A stretch of 22,526 bases of DNA from Methanosarcina sp. (GCA_013331265.1 DUGS01000130.1:1200-23725), one strand, 5' to 3'; counted from the stretch's first letter, positions 7,076-14,302 are shown. Translations and numbers: made by a program. The notes: generated by a model not told the origin, from the sequence alone.

Positions 7076-9435
7076 ATTTCGGCCCCCTGAATTTGTTTTT
7101 TTGTGTCAGGCTGTTTTTCTGCTGTCTTTGCTCCTTTTCTTTTATCGCGCCAGGTATCAAGGAGGATTATAAGTGGCGGGAAAACCACAAAGGTTGCCAG
7201 GAGTGCCAGCACGATATCAATAACCGTAACCGTACCAAAGTCAGATATCATTGGGAAAGGAGATGCCAGCAAGGCCATGAACCCGAATACGGTTGTAGCT
7301 CCGGAAGCAACAATTGCACTCCCTATTTTGGAACTGGTTCTATTGATTGCTTCTATAGGACTCAGTCCTCTATCTTTTTCTTCAAAGTAACGTTCCATCA
7401 TGAGGATGGCATACTCGGACCCAACTCCCAGAATAAGAGCTCCAAGAGTTGCTGTTAAAGGAGTGTAGTCGATATTCAGATAGCTCATTACCCCTCCTGA
7501 CCAGCCGATAACTATAACCATCGGGATCACAGGGACGAGAGCTTTCACCCAGTCTCTGTAGACAATAAGGAGCCCTATGAGCACGAGTAAAAGGCCAAGG
7601 AAAGTCATTGTTACTCTCCCGCTGGTAAGAGCGGTAATTACCTCCATAAAGACTACTGAGTTCCCGGTAATCGTAACTGTGGTGCCTGGTGGAGCTGGCA
7701 TCCACTGCATATCCTGTTTGACGATGTTTGTAAGCTCTTCAATTCCCGTTAACTTGATATCTGCAACCGCATTTCCTATATTGAAATTCAGGAGCAGCAT
7801 ATTTTTCCCGTACATATAGCGGTCTTTTTGAGCCTTGGGGATCTCTGAATAAATATCTTTTATCTCCTGGCTGGTGTCAGGAATTACTCCTCCATTATAT
7901 TCCTTTACGAGGTCTACAATGCTCGAAGCGCTGTAAATATGGCTATTGGATGCCACTTCATGTTCGGAAAACTTATCAATCCATATCAGGACATCCGGGT
8001 TGGCTGTGTCCTTAACCTTAATGATAAGATTCAGTTCATCGCTCCCACCCATGATATCTCCCATGTGTCTGAGATCCACAAGGGCAGGCATATTCTGAGG
8101 CACAAAAGTCTGAACATCAGTCTCAATTGGTACGGACTGATCGAGGTAGAGGCCGCCAAAACAGAGCAAGCATGCAATTCCCAGCACGATAACATCGTAT
8201 TTGATTGTTATATTGGTAGTCTTCTGGAGAATTCTCCCTATTAGACGGTCGCTTTCACTCTCTTCTTCAGGCTTTTTCTTTTTTTCCGGATTTAAAGGCT
8301 TTATTTTTTTTGCTATTTTCCTCAAGGGGTTTCTGTCTGAGTAGCTATCAAATATTGAAAGCATTGTAACCCCTACAAATATGGAAGCAAAGTAACACAT
8401 GATAACGCCTATCAGGAGCAGTTTCCCAAAATCCTGGATCATCGGCACTGTGGATGTGAAAAGTGAGACAAAGCCAAGTGCTGTCATTGCCAGAGCGATA
8501 AGCACTGCAGGGCCTGTGTGTTTTACGGTTTCTATTACTGCTCTTGTTTTGTTTCCTTTATCCATCAGCTCTTCTTCAAGCCTGTTGTGGAACTGAATTG
8601 CATAGTCAATCCCTACACCTATAAGGATTGGGAATGCAGACATGGAAACCATTGACATTGGAATTCCGACATAACCCATAGCCCCAAAAGTATAAACAAT
8701 ACCCAGGAGAACAACTGGCAGTGGAAGAATACACCAGCGGGCATGCCTGAATACAAGGAGCAGTACAATAAGCATAAATACAGCTGAAAGCCCTAAAAGA
8801 ACTCCCATACTGGAATTCATCTCATAGTTCATGGAGATTCTGAATGCCGGGTCGCCTGTGACAATTACATTATAAGATGGTGGAAAATTCGCAAACGAGA
8901 CCGCGTCTTCAGTGGCAGTAAGAATGTCTTCCTGAGCTTTGTCGCTGGTTGAACCAGCCATAACTACCGAAATTACCATATGGGTATTGTCAGAAATAAT
9001 CTGGCTGAAAATCTCAGGATTTCCATCTATGATAGCTTTAATTTCTTCATCGGTTTCAGGAAGTTCGCTTCTCCCTGTCATCTGATAGTTGACCTTTTTT
9101 ATCAGGGAAGCAGGACTTGTAGTCTCAATTACTCCATTTGTTGCTTCTAGCTGATGTTCCAGCCTATCTACAGCCTCCATCAGAGCAGCATTCTTCACAT
9201 CATTGCCCTCTACCATTACCACGATAGATTGAGTCTGAAATATATTCTGATAAAGGTGATCATAGTCCTGGTAGAGAGGAGAGTCTTTGCCGACAAAAGT
9301 ATCCGTTCCTGATTTCATTTCGATTAACTGTGCTCCCTGTGTTGCTATGATTATACACAGGAAAGCGATCAGGAGTACGGAAAAACGGTTATTTTGAATA
9401 AAAAACCCCAGTTTTTCAAAAGATTTTTTAATAAT
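7072..9435 (-). CDS. RND/MMPL-superfamily exporter, start codon non-canonical
   Basis: A predicted exporter of the RND superfamily (MMPL/HAE3-like, COG1033-type), two similar halves each with one helix, a large extracellular loop and a block of five helices. Typical stretches are ILIGVGIDYAIQFHNRLEEE in half 1 and ALILGVGSEYAILMMERYFE in half 2. The first ATG (9318) gives 748 residues but lacks helix 1. In-frame sequence upstream encodes the missing part (KSFEKLGFFIQNNRF, then VLLIAFLCIIIATQG), matching the start of half 2. The frame is open back to a TAA at 9454-9456 with no ATG, GTG or TTG. GAGG lies 5 nt before ATT at 9435, which I chose as the tentative start; a mutated start or sequence error is the alternative. 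The substrate may be lipid, hydrophobic or unknown. It is the first gene of a three-gene operon divergent from a TrmB-like regulator. Confidence 0.85.
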   Translation of the reverse strand: MIKKSFEKLGFFIQNNRFSVLLIAFLCIIIATQGAQLIEMKSGTDTFVGKDSPLYQDYDHLYQNIFQTQSIVVMVEGNDVKNAALMEAVDRLEHQLEATNGVIETTSPASLIKKVNYQMTGRSELPETDEEIKAIIDGNPEIFSQIISDNTHMVISVVMAGSTSDKAQEDILTATEDAVSFANFPPSYNVIVTGDPAFRISMNYEMNSSMGVLLGLSAVFMLIVLLLVFRHARWCILPLPVVLLGIVYTFGAMGYVGIPMSMVSMSAFPILIGVGIDYAIQFHNRLEEELMDKGNKTRAVIETVKHTGPAVLIALAMTALGFVSLFTSTVPMIQDFGKLLLIGVIMCYFASIFVGVTMLSIFDSYSDRNPLRKIAKKIKPLNPEKKKKPEEESESDRLIGRILQKTTNITIKYDVIVLGIACLLCFGGLYLDQSVPIETDVQTFVPQNMPALVDLRHMGDIMGGSDELNLIIKVKDTANPDVLIWIDKFSEHEVASNSHIYSASSIVDLVKEYNGGVIPDTSQEIKDIYSEIPKAQKDRYMYGKNMLLLNFNIGNAVADIKLTGIEELTNIVKQDMQWMPAPPGTTVTITGNSVVFMEVITALTSGRVTMTFLGLLLVLIGLLIVYRDWVKALVPVIPMVIVIGWSGGVMSYLNIDYTPLTATLGALILGVGSEYAILMMERYFEEKDRGLSPIEAINRTSSKIGSAIVASGATTVFGFMALLASPFPMISDFGTVTVIDIVLALLATFVVFPPLIILLDTWRDKRKGAKTAEKQPDTKKQIQGAEI

Positions 9436-9540
9436 TGATTCCTCTCTAAGTTTTTAGTATGAAGTGTAATTTAGGAACCTTGTTTCAAATCTTCAACCTG
9501 CCGATTTTTCTTTTGGGCTGGAGGTTCCCATTCAATATAT

Positions 9541-9557
9541 GGATATATATATTTCTC
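9541..9557 (-). promoter_or_regulatory. TATA-type promoter of the RND operon
   Basis: On the minus strand GAGAAATATATATATCC combines a BRE-like GAAA with a long TATATATA core. Transcription would begin near 9520, leaving a leader of about 85 nt before the proposed coding start. Confidence 0.5.
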
Positions 9558-9595
9558 TTATTAATACTGTCTGAATAGTTGGTTAATGTTATAAC

Positions 9596-9615
9596 CTATC
9601 TGGTATTATAGATAG
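9596..9615. promoter_or_regulatory. Inverted repeat CTATCT-N8-AGATAG
   Basis: A perfect 6-bp inverted repeat with an 8-nt spacer, between the divergent RND promoter and the TrmB-like gene and just upstream of that gene's TATA box. It is a candidate operator for the adjacent regulator. Confidence 0.35.
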
Positions 9616-9620
9616 AAAAG

Positions 9621-9628
9621 ATTTAAAT
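9621..9628 (+). promoter_or_regulatory. TATA-type promoter of the TrmB-like gene
   Basis: ATTTAAAT preceded by GAAAAG (BRE-like). Its centre is 28 bp before the ATG at 9653, so the transcript may start within a few bases of the start codon. Confidence 0.4.
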
Positions 9629-9633
9629 CTATT

Positions 9634-9650
9634 GTTACTTTAGGGGTAAC
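9634..9650. promoter_or_regulatory. Inverted repeat GTTAC-N7-GTAAC at the transcription start
   Basis: A perfect 5-bp inverted repeat with a 7-nt spacer, ending 2 nt before the ATG of the TrmB-like regulator and lying between TATA box and expected transcription start. This is the usual site for archaeal autorepression. The right part (AGGGG) could alternatively serve as a Shine-Dalgarno sequence. Confidence 0.35.
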
Positions 9651-9652
9651 AA

Positions 9653-10423
9653 ATGTATTCACAAATCAATCCTCAGTTAATTCAAAACCTTGAAACGCTT
9701 GGGCTAACCGAAAATGAAGCCAAAGCTTATGCGGGGCTTGTAAGTTTGGGAGAGGCTACTGCCAGGGAGGTCCATGAACTCACGAATGTGCCAAGAGCCA
9801 AAATATATGAGATCCTTAAAGTACTTGCAAAAAAAGGTTTTCTGGAAGTACGACAGGGTTCGCCGACATATTTCCGTGCAGTTGACCCCAAGCAGGTAAT
9901 AGGCAAGATAAAAGACGAATTCATCAACTGTGCAATAGAAACCCTTGACCAGCTCAATGAATTGAGTTATGAGATTCCAAAAACTTCTCCTGTCTGGTGT
10001 ATACAGAGTGAATGGGGAATAAAAAATAGAATCCGTGAAATTCTCAGTGGGGTAAAAGAAGAGTTGATTGTTTTCGCATCCAGCCCCTGGTTCTTCCAGG
10101 AGTTTGAAGCAGAACTGAAAAAACTGGAAAAAACCTGCCGGTTAACCCTTATTGGAAGTGAACCGGACAGATTCAAGTCGCTTCCATTTGAGTTTAGAGA
10201 AACTACAAAAGATTTTGCAGACTTCATAAACAATATCGTAATCGATGGGATCCATTATGATGAAGAACTCTTCATGATAGCGGATGGAAAAGAATCAATA
10301 GGAGTCCACAGTGCAGGAGACAAGAGAGAAGCAGTTGTGATCAAATTACCAGTTGTTTGCTACCTTCAGAAGATGATCTATAATAGGGTGCTTGAGCCAA
10401 GTTTTATTAAAAAAGACCTTTAA
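9653..10423 (+). CDS. TrmB-like transcriptional regulator
   Basis: A 256-residue regulator. Residues about 10-75 form a TrmB-type winged helix-turn-helix (LGLTENEAKAYAGLVSLGEA; recognition helix near NVPRAKIYEILKVLAKKGFL; wing near VRQGSPTYFRAV). A helical linker (about 85-105) is followed by a C-terminal domain (about 110-250) of the kind found after TrmB HTHs, with an alpha/beta pattern (ELIVFASSPWFF, RLTLIGSEPDRF), where a ligand would bind. Known TrmB proteins respond to sugars, but methanogen homologues are diverse and the effector is unknown. It is divergent from the RND/Ig-like operon with 217 nt between the proposed coding starts and inverted repeats between them, so control of that operon and of itself is a reasonable inference. 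Confidence 0.85.
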   Translation: MYSQINPQLIQNLETLGLTENEAKAYAGLVSLGEATAREVHELTNVPRAKIYEILKVLAKKGFLEVRQGSPTYFRAVDPKQVIGKIKDEFINCAIETLDQLNELSYEIPKTSPVWCIQSEWGIKNRIREILSGVKEELIVFASSPWFFQEFEAELKKLEKTCRLTLIGSEPDRFKSLPFEFRETTKDFADFINNIVIDGIHYDEELFMIADGKESIGVHSAGDKREAVVIKLPVVCYLQKMIYNRVLEPSFIKKDL

Positions 10424-10498
10424 ACCTGTCCTGGAAATAGGTTTCTCTAACAGGCTCTTTTGACAGGCGCAGGGAATAGAGTTCAGAAGGTGTATAAT

Positions 10499-11158
10499 AT
10501 GAATAGTGTAAAAATTAAAGGCGTTAGTATTCAATGGCTAGGAAATTCTGGGTTTTTGCTTGAAGGGGATGGCAAAAAAATCTATATCGACCCGTATCAG
10601 ATCGGTGAAGGACCGGCTTTTGATGACAGGGCAGATATTCTCCTCATCACCCATGAGCACTTTGACCACTGTAGCCCTGAGGACATCCGGAAGGTCCGGA
10701 GGTCTGACACTACCACCCTTATTCCTGAGAGCTGCTCCCTTGAATTCAGGGGAGACGCAAGGAGGGTTGAGGAAGGCGATATTCTGGCTGACGGCCTTGA
10801 GATCAAAGGGATCCGGATTGAAGTGGTTCCAGCCTATAACATTAATAAACCCTACCACCCCAGAGGACTTGGAGTGGGGTATATCGTAGAACTTGGAGGG
10901 TTAAGGATTTTCCATGCAGGAGATTCTGATTTTATCCCTGAGATGGATACTATCAGTGCCGATGTAGCTCTTCTTCCCATCGGTGGCACGTATACTATGG
11001 ACGAAGAAGAAGCTGCCAGCGCAGCAGCAGTTATATCACCAGGTTTTGTCATTCCCATGCACTACGGTTCAGAAGGAATTGACGGAGATCCCGAAAGGTT
11101 TAAAGCCCTTGTACACAGCAAGAACCCGGATATTAAAGTAGTTATTCTTGACTCCTGA
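10499..11158 (+). CDS. MBL-fold metal-dependent hydrolase (UPF0173-like)
   Basis: 219 residues from the ATG at 10499. An upstream in-frame TTG at 10460 exists, but AGAAGGTG lies 6 nt before this ATG and the family usually begins near here (VSIQWLGNSGFLLE). It is a metallo-beta-lactamase fold with the metal-binding motif THEHFDH (His52, His54, Asp56, His57), a later FHAGDSDF segment supplying further metal ligands, and a C-terminal IPMHYGSEG. The length fits the YtkL/UPF0173 group of predicted Zn-dependent hydrolases, cytoplasmic and of unknown substrate. It follows the TrmB-like gene by 75 nt, which includes weak hairpin potential, so it may be a separate transcript. Confidence 0.85.
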   Translation: MNSVKIKGVSIQWLGNSGFLLEGDGKKIYIDPYQIGEGPAFDDRADILLITHEHFDHCSPEDIRKVRRSDTTTLIPESCSLEFRGDARRVEEGDILADGLEIKGIRIEVVPAYNINKPYHPRGLGVGYIVELGGLRIFHAGDSDFIPEMDTISADVALLPIGGTYTMDEEEAASAAAVISPGFVIPMHYGSEGIDGDPERFKALVHSKNPDIKVVILDS

Positions 11159-11226
11159 TTTTTCACTTCTTTAGAAGGATTGAAGCAGGACTCCCATACC
11201 AGTAAAATACCAGGATAGATTTACCA

Positions 11227-11550
11227 ATGCCCAAAGCAGCCAGGAAACAGCAGAAAAACCTTATTCAGAATATAGCCATTCAGCGTATGTGGCGGCTTTT
11301 TGAGCTTGCGAAAACTGAGCTCCCAGAAAACCCTGAGCGCAGCAGGCATTACGTGCAGCTCATACGAAATATATCTATGAGAAACAGGATTAGTATTCCA
11401 AAGGAGATTAAAAGCAGGATTTGCAAGCACTGTTATGCCTTTCTTATGCCTGGACATAATGCTCGCTACAGACTGAAAGAAGGATTCATTGTCATATCCT
11501 GCGAGCACTGCGGAAAAGAAATGAGATACCCTTATAAAAAGTTAAAATAA
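11227..11550 (+). CDS. rnp4: Ribonuclease P protein component 4 (Rpr2/Rpp21 family)
   Basis: A 107-residue zinc-ribbon protein of archaeal RNase P, which removes 5' leaders from pre-tRNA together with the catalytic RNA. The N-terminal half is basic and helical (ARKQQKNLIQNIAIQRMWRL, about 5-24). The zinc site is Cys66-x2-Cys69 (CKHC) and Cys92-x2-Cys95 (CEHC). Length and layout are typical of the family. The ATG lacks a strong ribosome-binding site (only a GGAT about 9 nt upstream). The last codons of the gene are copied as an imperfect 28-bp repeat directly after the stop. It converges on srp19. Confidence 0.92.
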   Translation: MPKAARKQQKNLIQNIAIQRMWRLFELAKTELPENPERSRHYVQLIRNISMRNRISIPKEIKSRICKHCYAFLMPGHNARYRLKEGFIVISCEHCGKEMRYPYKKLK

Positions 11551-11578
11551 AATGAGAGATCCTTATAAAAAGTTAAAA
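11520..11578. repeat. Tandem duplication of the rnp4 3' end
   Basis: Positions 11520-11547, covering the last rnp4 codons, are repeated at 11551-11578 with only three mismatches in a GATA/CC versus GAGAT/CC block; both copies end in CTTATAAAAAGTTAAAA. The period is 31 bp. The second copy lies outside the gene. Confidence 0.75.
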
Positions 11579-11595
11579 GGAAAACTAGGGTTAGT

Positions 11596-11610
11596 CCCGG
11601 TCTATCCGGG
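11596..11610. terminator. GC hairpin between rnp4 and srp19
   Basis: CCCGG-TCTAT-CCGGG forms a 5-bp GC stem in the convergent gap. A second weak hairpin (GAGG 11624-11627 with CCTC 11636-11639) follows and runs into TTTATAA. A termination function for one or both genes is plausible but the T-run is short. Confidence 0.35.
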
Positions 11611-11647
11611 TTAAATGAGCAGCGAGGTTAAAACTCCTCTTTATAAT

Positions 11648-11959
11648 TCATGGACGTGAGGGTACTTCCTGGCCCCTCTTTTTTTTAATTGCTAAAGCAA
11701 TCTGTTTTGCAATAACGGACTTTGGGCCTTTGTCGTCTACAAGCACTCTTCCGCTAACTTCCCACCAGGATTTAGGATAGGCTTTCTCAGGCTCCACTTC
11801 AGGGTTAAGTCCCAGCTGTTTGGCAGCTTCTTTGATTTCATTCAGGTGCGGCTCTTTTATGGCGTTTTTTCGGGAGATTATCCTCCCACTGCTTCTGGAT
11901 TTTGTCTGGTCGATATATGCAGGCCAGATTACAAGTTTTCCTTTATCTTTCATCATCAT
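11648..11959 (-). CDS. srp19: Signal recognition particle 19 kDa protein (SRP19)
   Basis: A 103-residue basic protein that binds the SRP RNA and prepares it for SRP54, for co-translational targeting to the membrane. Recognisable family stretches are LVIWPAYIDQTKSRSSGRII (about 9-28), the KEP...E.KEAAKQLGL region, and PKSWWEVSGRVLVD (about 62-75), followed by a basic tail. Three consecutive ATG codons open the gene; 11959 is taken here, but any of the three could be used. A TATA-like TTTAAATT on the minus strand near 11987-11997 suggests its own promoter. Divergent from the next gene, convergent with rnp4. Confidence 0.92.
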   Translation of the reverse strand: MMMKDKGKLVIWPAYIDQTKSRSSGRIISRKNAIKEPHLNEIKEAAKQLGLNPEVEPEKAYPKSWWEVSGRVLVDDKGPKSVIAKQIALAIKKKRGQEVPSRP

Positions 11960-12090
11960 GTTATCTTTTTCCTAATTTGTTTTCATCAAATTTAAACTGC
12001 CCGGCAGCTTTTGCAGTTTTTGAGGGTTTTGTTCCTGAGTTTCTTATAATCAGTGAAAAAATTCCGTTGTTTTCAATCTTATAACCTGTA

Positions 12091-12098
12091 ATTATTTA
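12091..12098 (+). promoter_or_regulatory. TATA-type promoter for the small hypothetical gene
   Basis: ATTATTTA, with start expected near 12120, just before GGTG at 12122-12125 and the ATG at 12132. Confidence 0.3.
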
Positions 12099-12131
12099 TC
12101 TTACCCGGATAATTTCTGCACGGTGCGTTAT

Positions 12132-12389
12132 ATGATTCCGGCATTTTCAATTGACGAAAAGGTCAGGGCTTACATCAGGAAAAGCGGGCAGGACTTCAGA
12201 CTTTCCACGTCTTCAGACGGCCCTGTGCTTCTTCCGCTTGGAGAAACATCTCCAAAACCCTCTGATATGAAAATTCTTATTGGCAGCAATATTCTTTATG
12301 TTTCCAAGCTTCAAGCAAAATATATCAAAAAAATTGACTGGCCTATGGTAGAAAGATATTTGAGTTCTTCAAATGAATCAAAAACCTGA
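12132..12389 (+). CDS. Small hypothetical protein, 85 residues
   Basis: Family not recognised. I chose the ATG at 12132 over an in-frame GTG at 12123, because GGTG at 12122-12125 sits 6 nt before that ATG and would act as its ribosome-binding site. The protein is soluble, mildly basic, with a helical N-terminal part (DEKVRAYIRKSGQDFRLSTS), a central strand-like stretch (MKILIGSNILYVSKLQAKYI) and a Ser-rich tail. No cysteines and no membrane segment are seen. It has its own TATA-like box and is divergent from srp19. A 14-bp perfect palindrome begins 2 nt after its TGA. Codon use resembles its neighbours, so it is likely a real gene. Confidence 0.6.
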   Translation: MIPAFSIDEKVRAYIRKSGQDFRLSTSSDGPVLLPLGETSPKPSDMKILIGSNILYVSKLQAKYIKKIDWPMVERYLSSSNESKT

Positions 12390-12390
12390 G

Positions 12391-12404
12391 CCTTCATATG
12401 AAGG
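12391..12404. repeat. Perfect 14-bp palindrome after the stop codon
   Basis: CCTTCATATGAAGG is fully self-complementary and begins two bases after the preceding TGA. There is no loop and no following T-run, so it suits a protein-binding site better than an RNA terminator. Confidence 0.5.
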
Positions 12405-12525
12405 AGATAGAAAAGGGAAGTTCACGTTTTTCTTCTGACAGATTATCCGTTTTGTTTATTAAGAAGAGAGAGCATAGGATAAAAGCTGACCTGTTCCAGA
12501 CCCTGCAAGCTTCTAAATAAGAAGA

Positions 12526-12537
12526 AATAATTTAAAA
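12526..12537 (+). promoter_or_regulatory. TATA-type promoter for the lipoprotein gene
   Basis: AATAATTTAAAA preceded by GAAGA. The start would be near 12560, leaving a leader of about 30 nt that contains AAGGGAGA as ribosome-binding site. Confidence 0.35.
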
Positions 12538-12588
12538 GATGTTGCAGGCTGAAAAGAGATCGCTTTAAGCCCAAGGGAGAATTCTTCC

Positions 12589-13455
12589 GTGAAAATGAAA
12601 ACAAAATGTATATTTACACTCCTTGCCCTGCTGGTGGTCTTCATATCGGGCTGTATTGATCAAAAAAAGGAGATCACTCTGGATGAGCCTGGCAACGTCT
12701 CCAGTTATGAATTTGATGCTTTTCTGGACGAATGGAGCAATGGGACTCCAGCAAATACCACCACGTACTATATTCTGAAGGATAAAACAGAAGTGCAGGC
12801 TGTCCATATTGTCATAAATAGCAGCAAGCTTGAAATCTTCCCTCCTGATTCCCTTGGCGGGGGCCCTGATAAGGACCCTATTAAAAACTTTGTACTTCTG
12901 GTAGAACCTGCAAACGAAACTGTTGCGAATTCAGATACCTTCATGAGGCTCTCAAATAGCAGCAACGTTTCTGAAGTGAATTATACTCTCACGCAGGACG
13001 TTACCCGCGGTATGAAGGTAGTAAACCTTGAATTTAAGGAGCCGGTCACAGGTTTTATTGCGTACACTCTTGATACGCCCGGGACCCAGAGTTTTACATT
13101 TATGAAACCTGACTCCGAGTTCATCCGTGTAGTTCTCCCGGAAGGCTATGTTACGGGTAACAGGGTTTTCGGGATAGCAAGGCCTGAACCATATGAAACA
13201 AGTTTTGATGAGAAAGGAAGGCAGACTCTTCTGTGGATCTCTTCCAAAATGGGAGAACATGAGGAAGCTATTCAGGTAAAATACTATGTTGAATCTGCAC
13301 CCATGTATTTCTTTGCCGCAATCATGGCTCTGCTCGTAGGGGTTTTTATGGTTCTTTCACGCTATTCCAGAAGCAGAAAGGAGCTTGAAAGCGTTAGGGA
13401 AATCTTCGAGCTCGAAAAGGAATACGAAAGGGAGACACAAAGAAAAAAGAAATAA
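12589..13455 (+). CDS. Lipoprotein with C-terminal membrane helix, unknown function
   Basis: 288 residues from a GTG with AAGGGAGA 8 nt upstream; an ATG at 12595 is the alternative. The N-terminal signal ends in a lipobox-like FISGC (Cys22). Residues about 30-235 form a beta-rich extracellular domain with several N-x-S/T sites. A strongly hydrophobic helix (about 238-258, FFAAIMALLVGVFMVL) is followed by a cytoplasmic, highly charged and probably coiled-coil tail (SRSRKELESVREIFELEKEY, then RETQRKKK). The layout recalls a DUF5803-like group of archaeal envelope proteins, but I am not sure of the family. It precedes the pilin-like gene by 124 nt and may be functionally related to it. Confidence 0.7.
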   Translation: MKMKTKCIFTLLALLVVFISGCIDQKKEITLDEPGNVSSYEFDAFLDEWSNGTPANTTTYYILKDKTEVQAVHIVINSSKLEIFPPDSLGGGPDKDPIKNFVLLVEPANETVANSDTFMRLSNSSNVSEVNYTLTQDVTRGMKVVNLEFKEPVTGFIAYTLDTPGTQSFTFMKPDSEFIRVVLPEGYVTGNRVFGIARPEPYETSFDEKGRQTLLWISSKMGEHEEAIQVKYYVESAPMYFFAAIMALLVGVFMVLSRYSRSRKELESVREIFELEKEYERETQRKKK

Positions 13456-13546
13456 ATATTTGATAAATAATAATTCTATCTTTAATTTTTTAATTGAATT
13501 CAACTATTATTCGTCAAAATGTTAATATTATTTGTTAAAAGAGAAA

Positions 13547-13555
13547 TTATTTATC
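13547..13555 (+). promoter_or_regulatory. TATA-type promoter of the pilin-like gene
   Basis: TTATTTATC preceded by GAGAAA (BRE-like). The centre is about 29 bp before the ATG at 13580, and no Shine-Dalgarno sequence lies between, so the message is probably leaderless or has a leader of a few bases. Confidence 0.5.
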
Positions 13556-13579
13556 CATGTTTCACATATTTTTTACTTG

Positions 13580-14260
13580 ATGAAGGTTTGGGAAAACATC
13601 CGGGATAAATTCTCTTATTTCTTAAAATCTGTACCGGAAGGTTTCTCTCCTGTTGTTGGTTCCCTTATCCTTCTGTTAATCACGTTTGCACTTGTGGGTG
13701 CAGTTGCTAGCAGCGTTAATCTCTCTGGAGGCAGAAACCTTCAGCCACTGGTTGCAAAAATTACTCTTGAATCCTGTGAAGGAGGGCTTTATGGAGTTGG
13801 GCCGACAGCTGATAGAGCTAGGTGTGAAGAAAACAGAATCACTCTTCTGCATGAGGGAGGAGATTCCCTTCCATTAGACTCTATATCGATAAGGATTTTC
13901 GGATATGGAAATTCTTTCCAGGGCATTCCGGGCCATGGAGGAAGTCCTCTCAGTGGGGATCTCTCCGTCCTCTACCTGGATTTGAATTCTGGAGGAAAAA
14001 ATACCACATGCTATGTTGTTAACAACAAAGACACTATTGAAGATGGCTTATGGGATGTTGGGGAAAGGCTTGTCCTCTGCGGGCAGGACAGTGCAGTAGG
14101 GACCGCAGAGTCCAGCGTAAAAGTTAGTGTGGACGGGGACGATAACACTTCTGACAATTATGGTTTCAAAGCAGGTACTGAAATAAATCTGAAGGTTATT
14201 GACCGCAAGGGCAGAAATGTTATTGCTGAAAGAACAGCTATTGTCAAGCTCGCAGAATGA
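13580..14260 (+). CDS. Archaeal type IV pilin-like protein
   Basis: 226 residues from the ATG at 13580; the upstream in-frame TTG at 13532 lies in AT-rich promoter sequence and is unlikely. Residues 1-21 are a charged class III signal-type leader ending in VPEG, followed by the archaeal pilin N-domain GFSPVVGSLILLLITFALVG (21-40). The prepilin peptidase would cut after Gly21 or close to it, and the hydrophobic helix would form the filament core. The rest (about 50-226) is a beta-rich, Gly/Asp-rich extracellular head with two Cys pairs (near 65/79 and 156/173) that could form disulfides, and an Asp-rich patch (VDGDDNTSDNYG) that could bind Ca2+. No pilus ATPase, membrane platform or peptidase gene is in the window, so it would use machinery encoded elsewhere. 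Confidence 0.8.
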   Translation: MKVWENIRDKFSYFLKSVPEGFSPVVGSLILLLITFALVGAVASSVNLSGGRNLQPLVAKITLESCEGGLYGVGPTADRARCEENRITLLHEGGDSLPLDSISIRIFGYGNSFQGIPGHGGSPLSGDLSVLYLDLNSGGKNTTCYVVNNKDTIEDGLWDVGERLVLCGQDSAVGTAESSVKVSVDGDDNTSDNYGFKAGTEINLKVIDRKGRNVIAERTAIVKLAE

Positions 14261-14267
14261 TAAAGAA

Positions 14268-14302
14268 AGGAACAGTCGGCTTAAGTAATGAGGCCAGTTC
14301 CT
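14268..14302 (+). terminator. Hairpin after the pilin-like gene
   Basis: AGGAAC (14268-14273) pairs with GTTCCT (14297-14302), followed by CTTTTATC on the plus strand; the arms enclose a partly paired loop. It begins 7 nt after the pilin stop. Confidence 0.45.

Noticed and set aside
10425..10454. CCTGT/ACAGG hairpin between the TrmB-like gene and the MBL hydrolase
   Set aside because: Only a 5-bp stem with a long loop; too weak to call as a terminator.
12398..12520. A 40-codon open frame beginning with ATG inside the palindrome (MKEIEKGSSRFSSDRL...)
   Set aside because: No ribosome-binding site, no recognisable fold, and its length is close to chance; kept only as a possibility.
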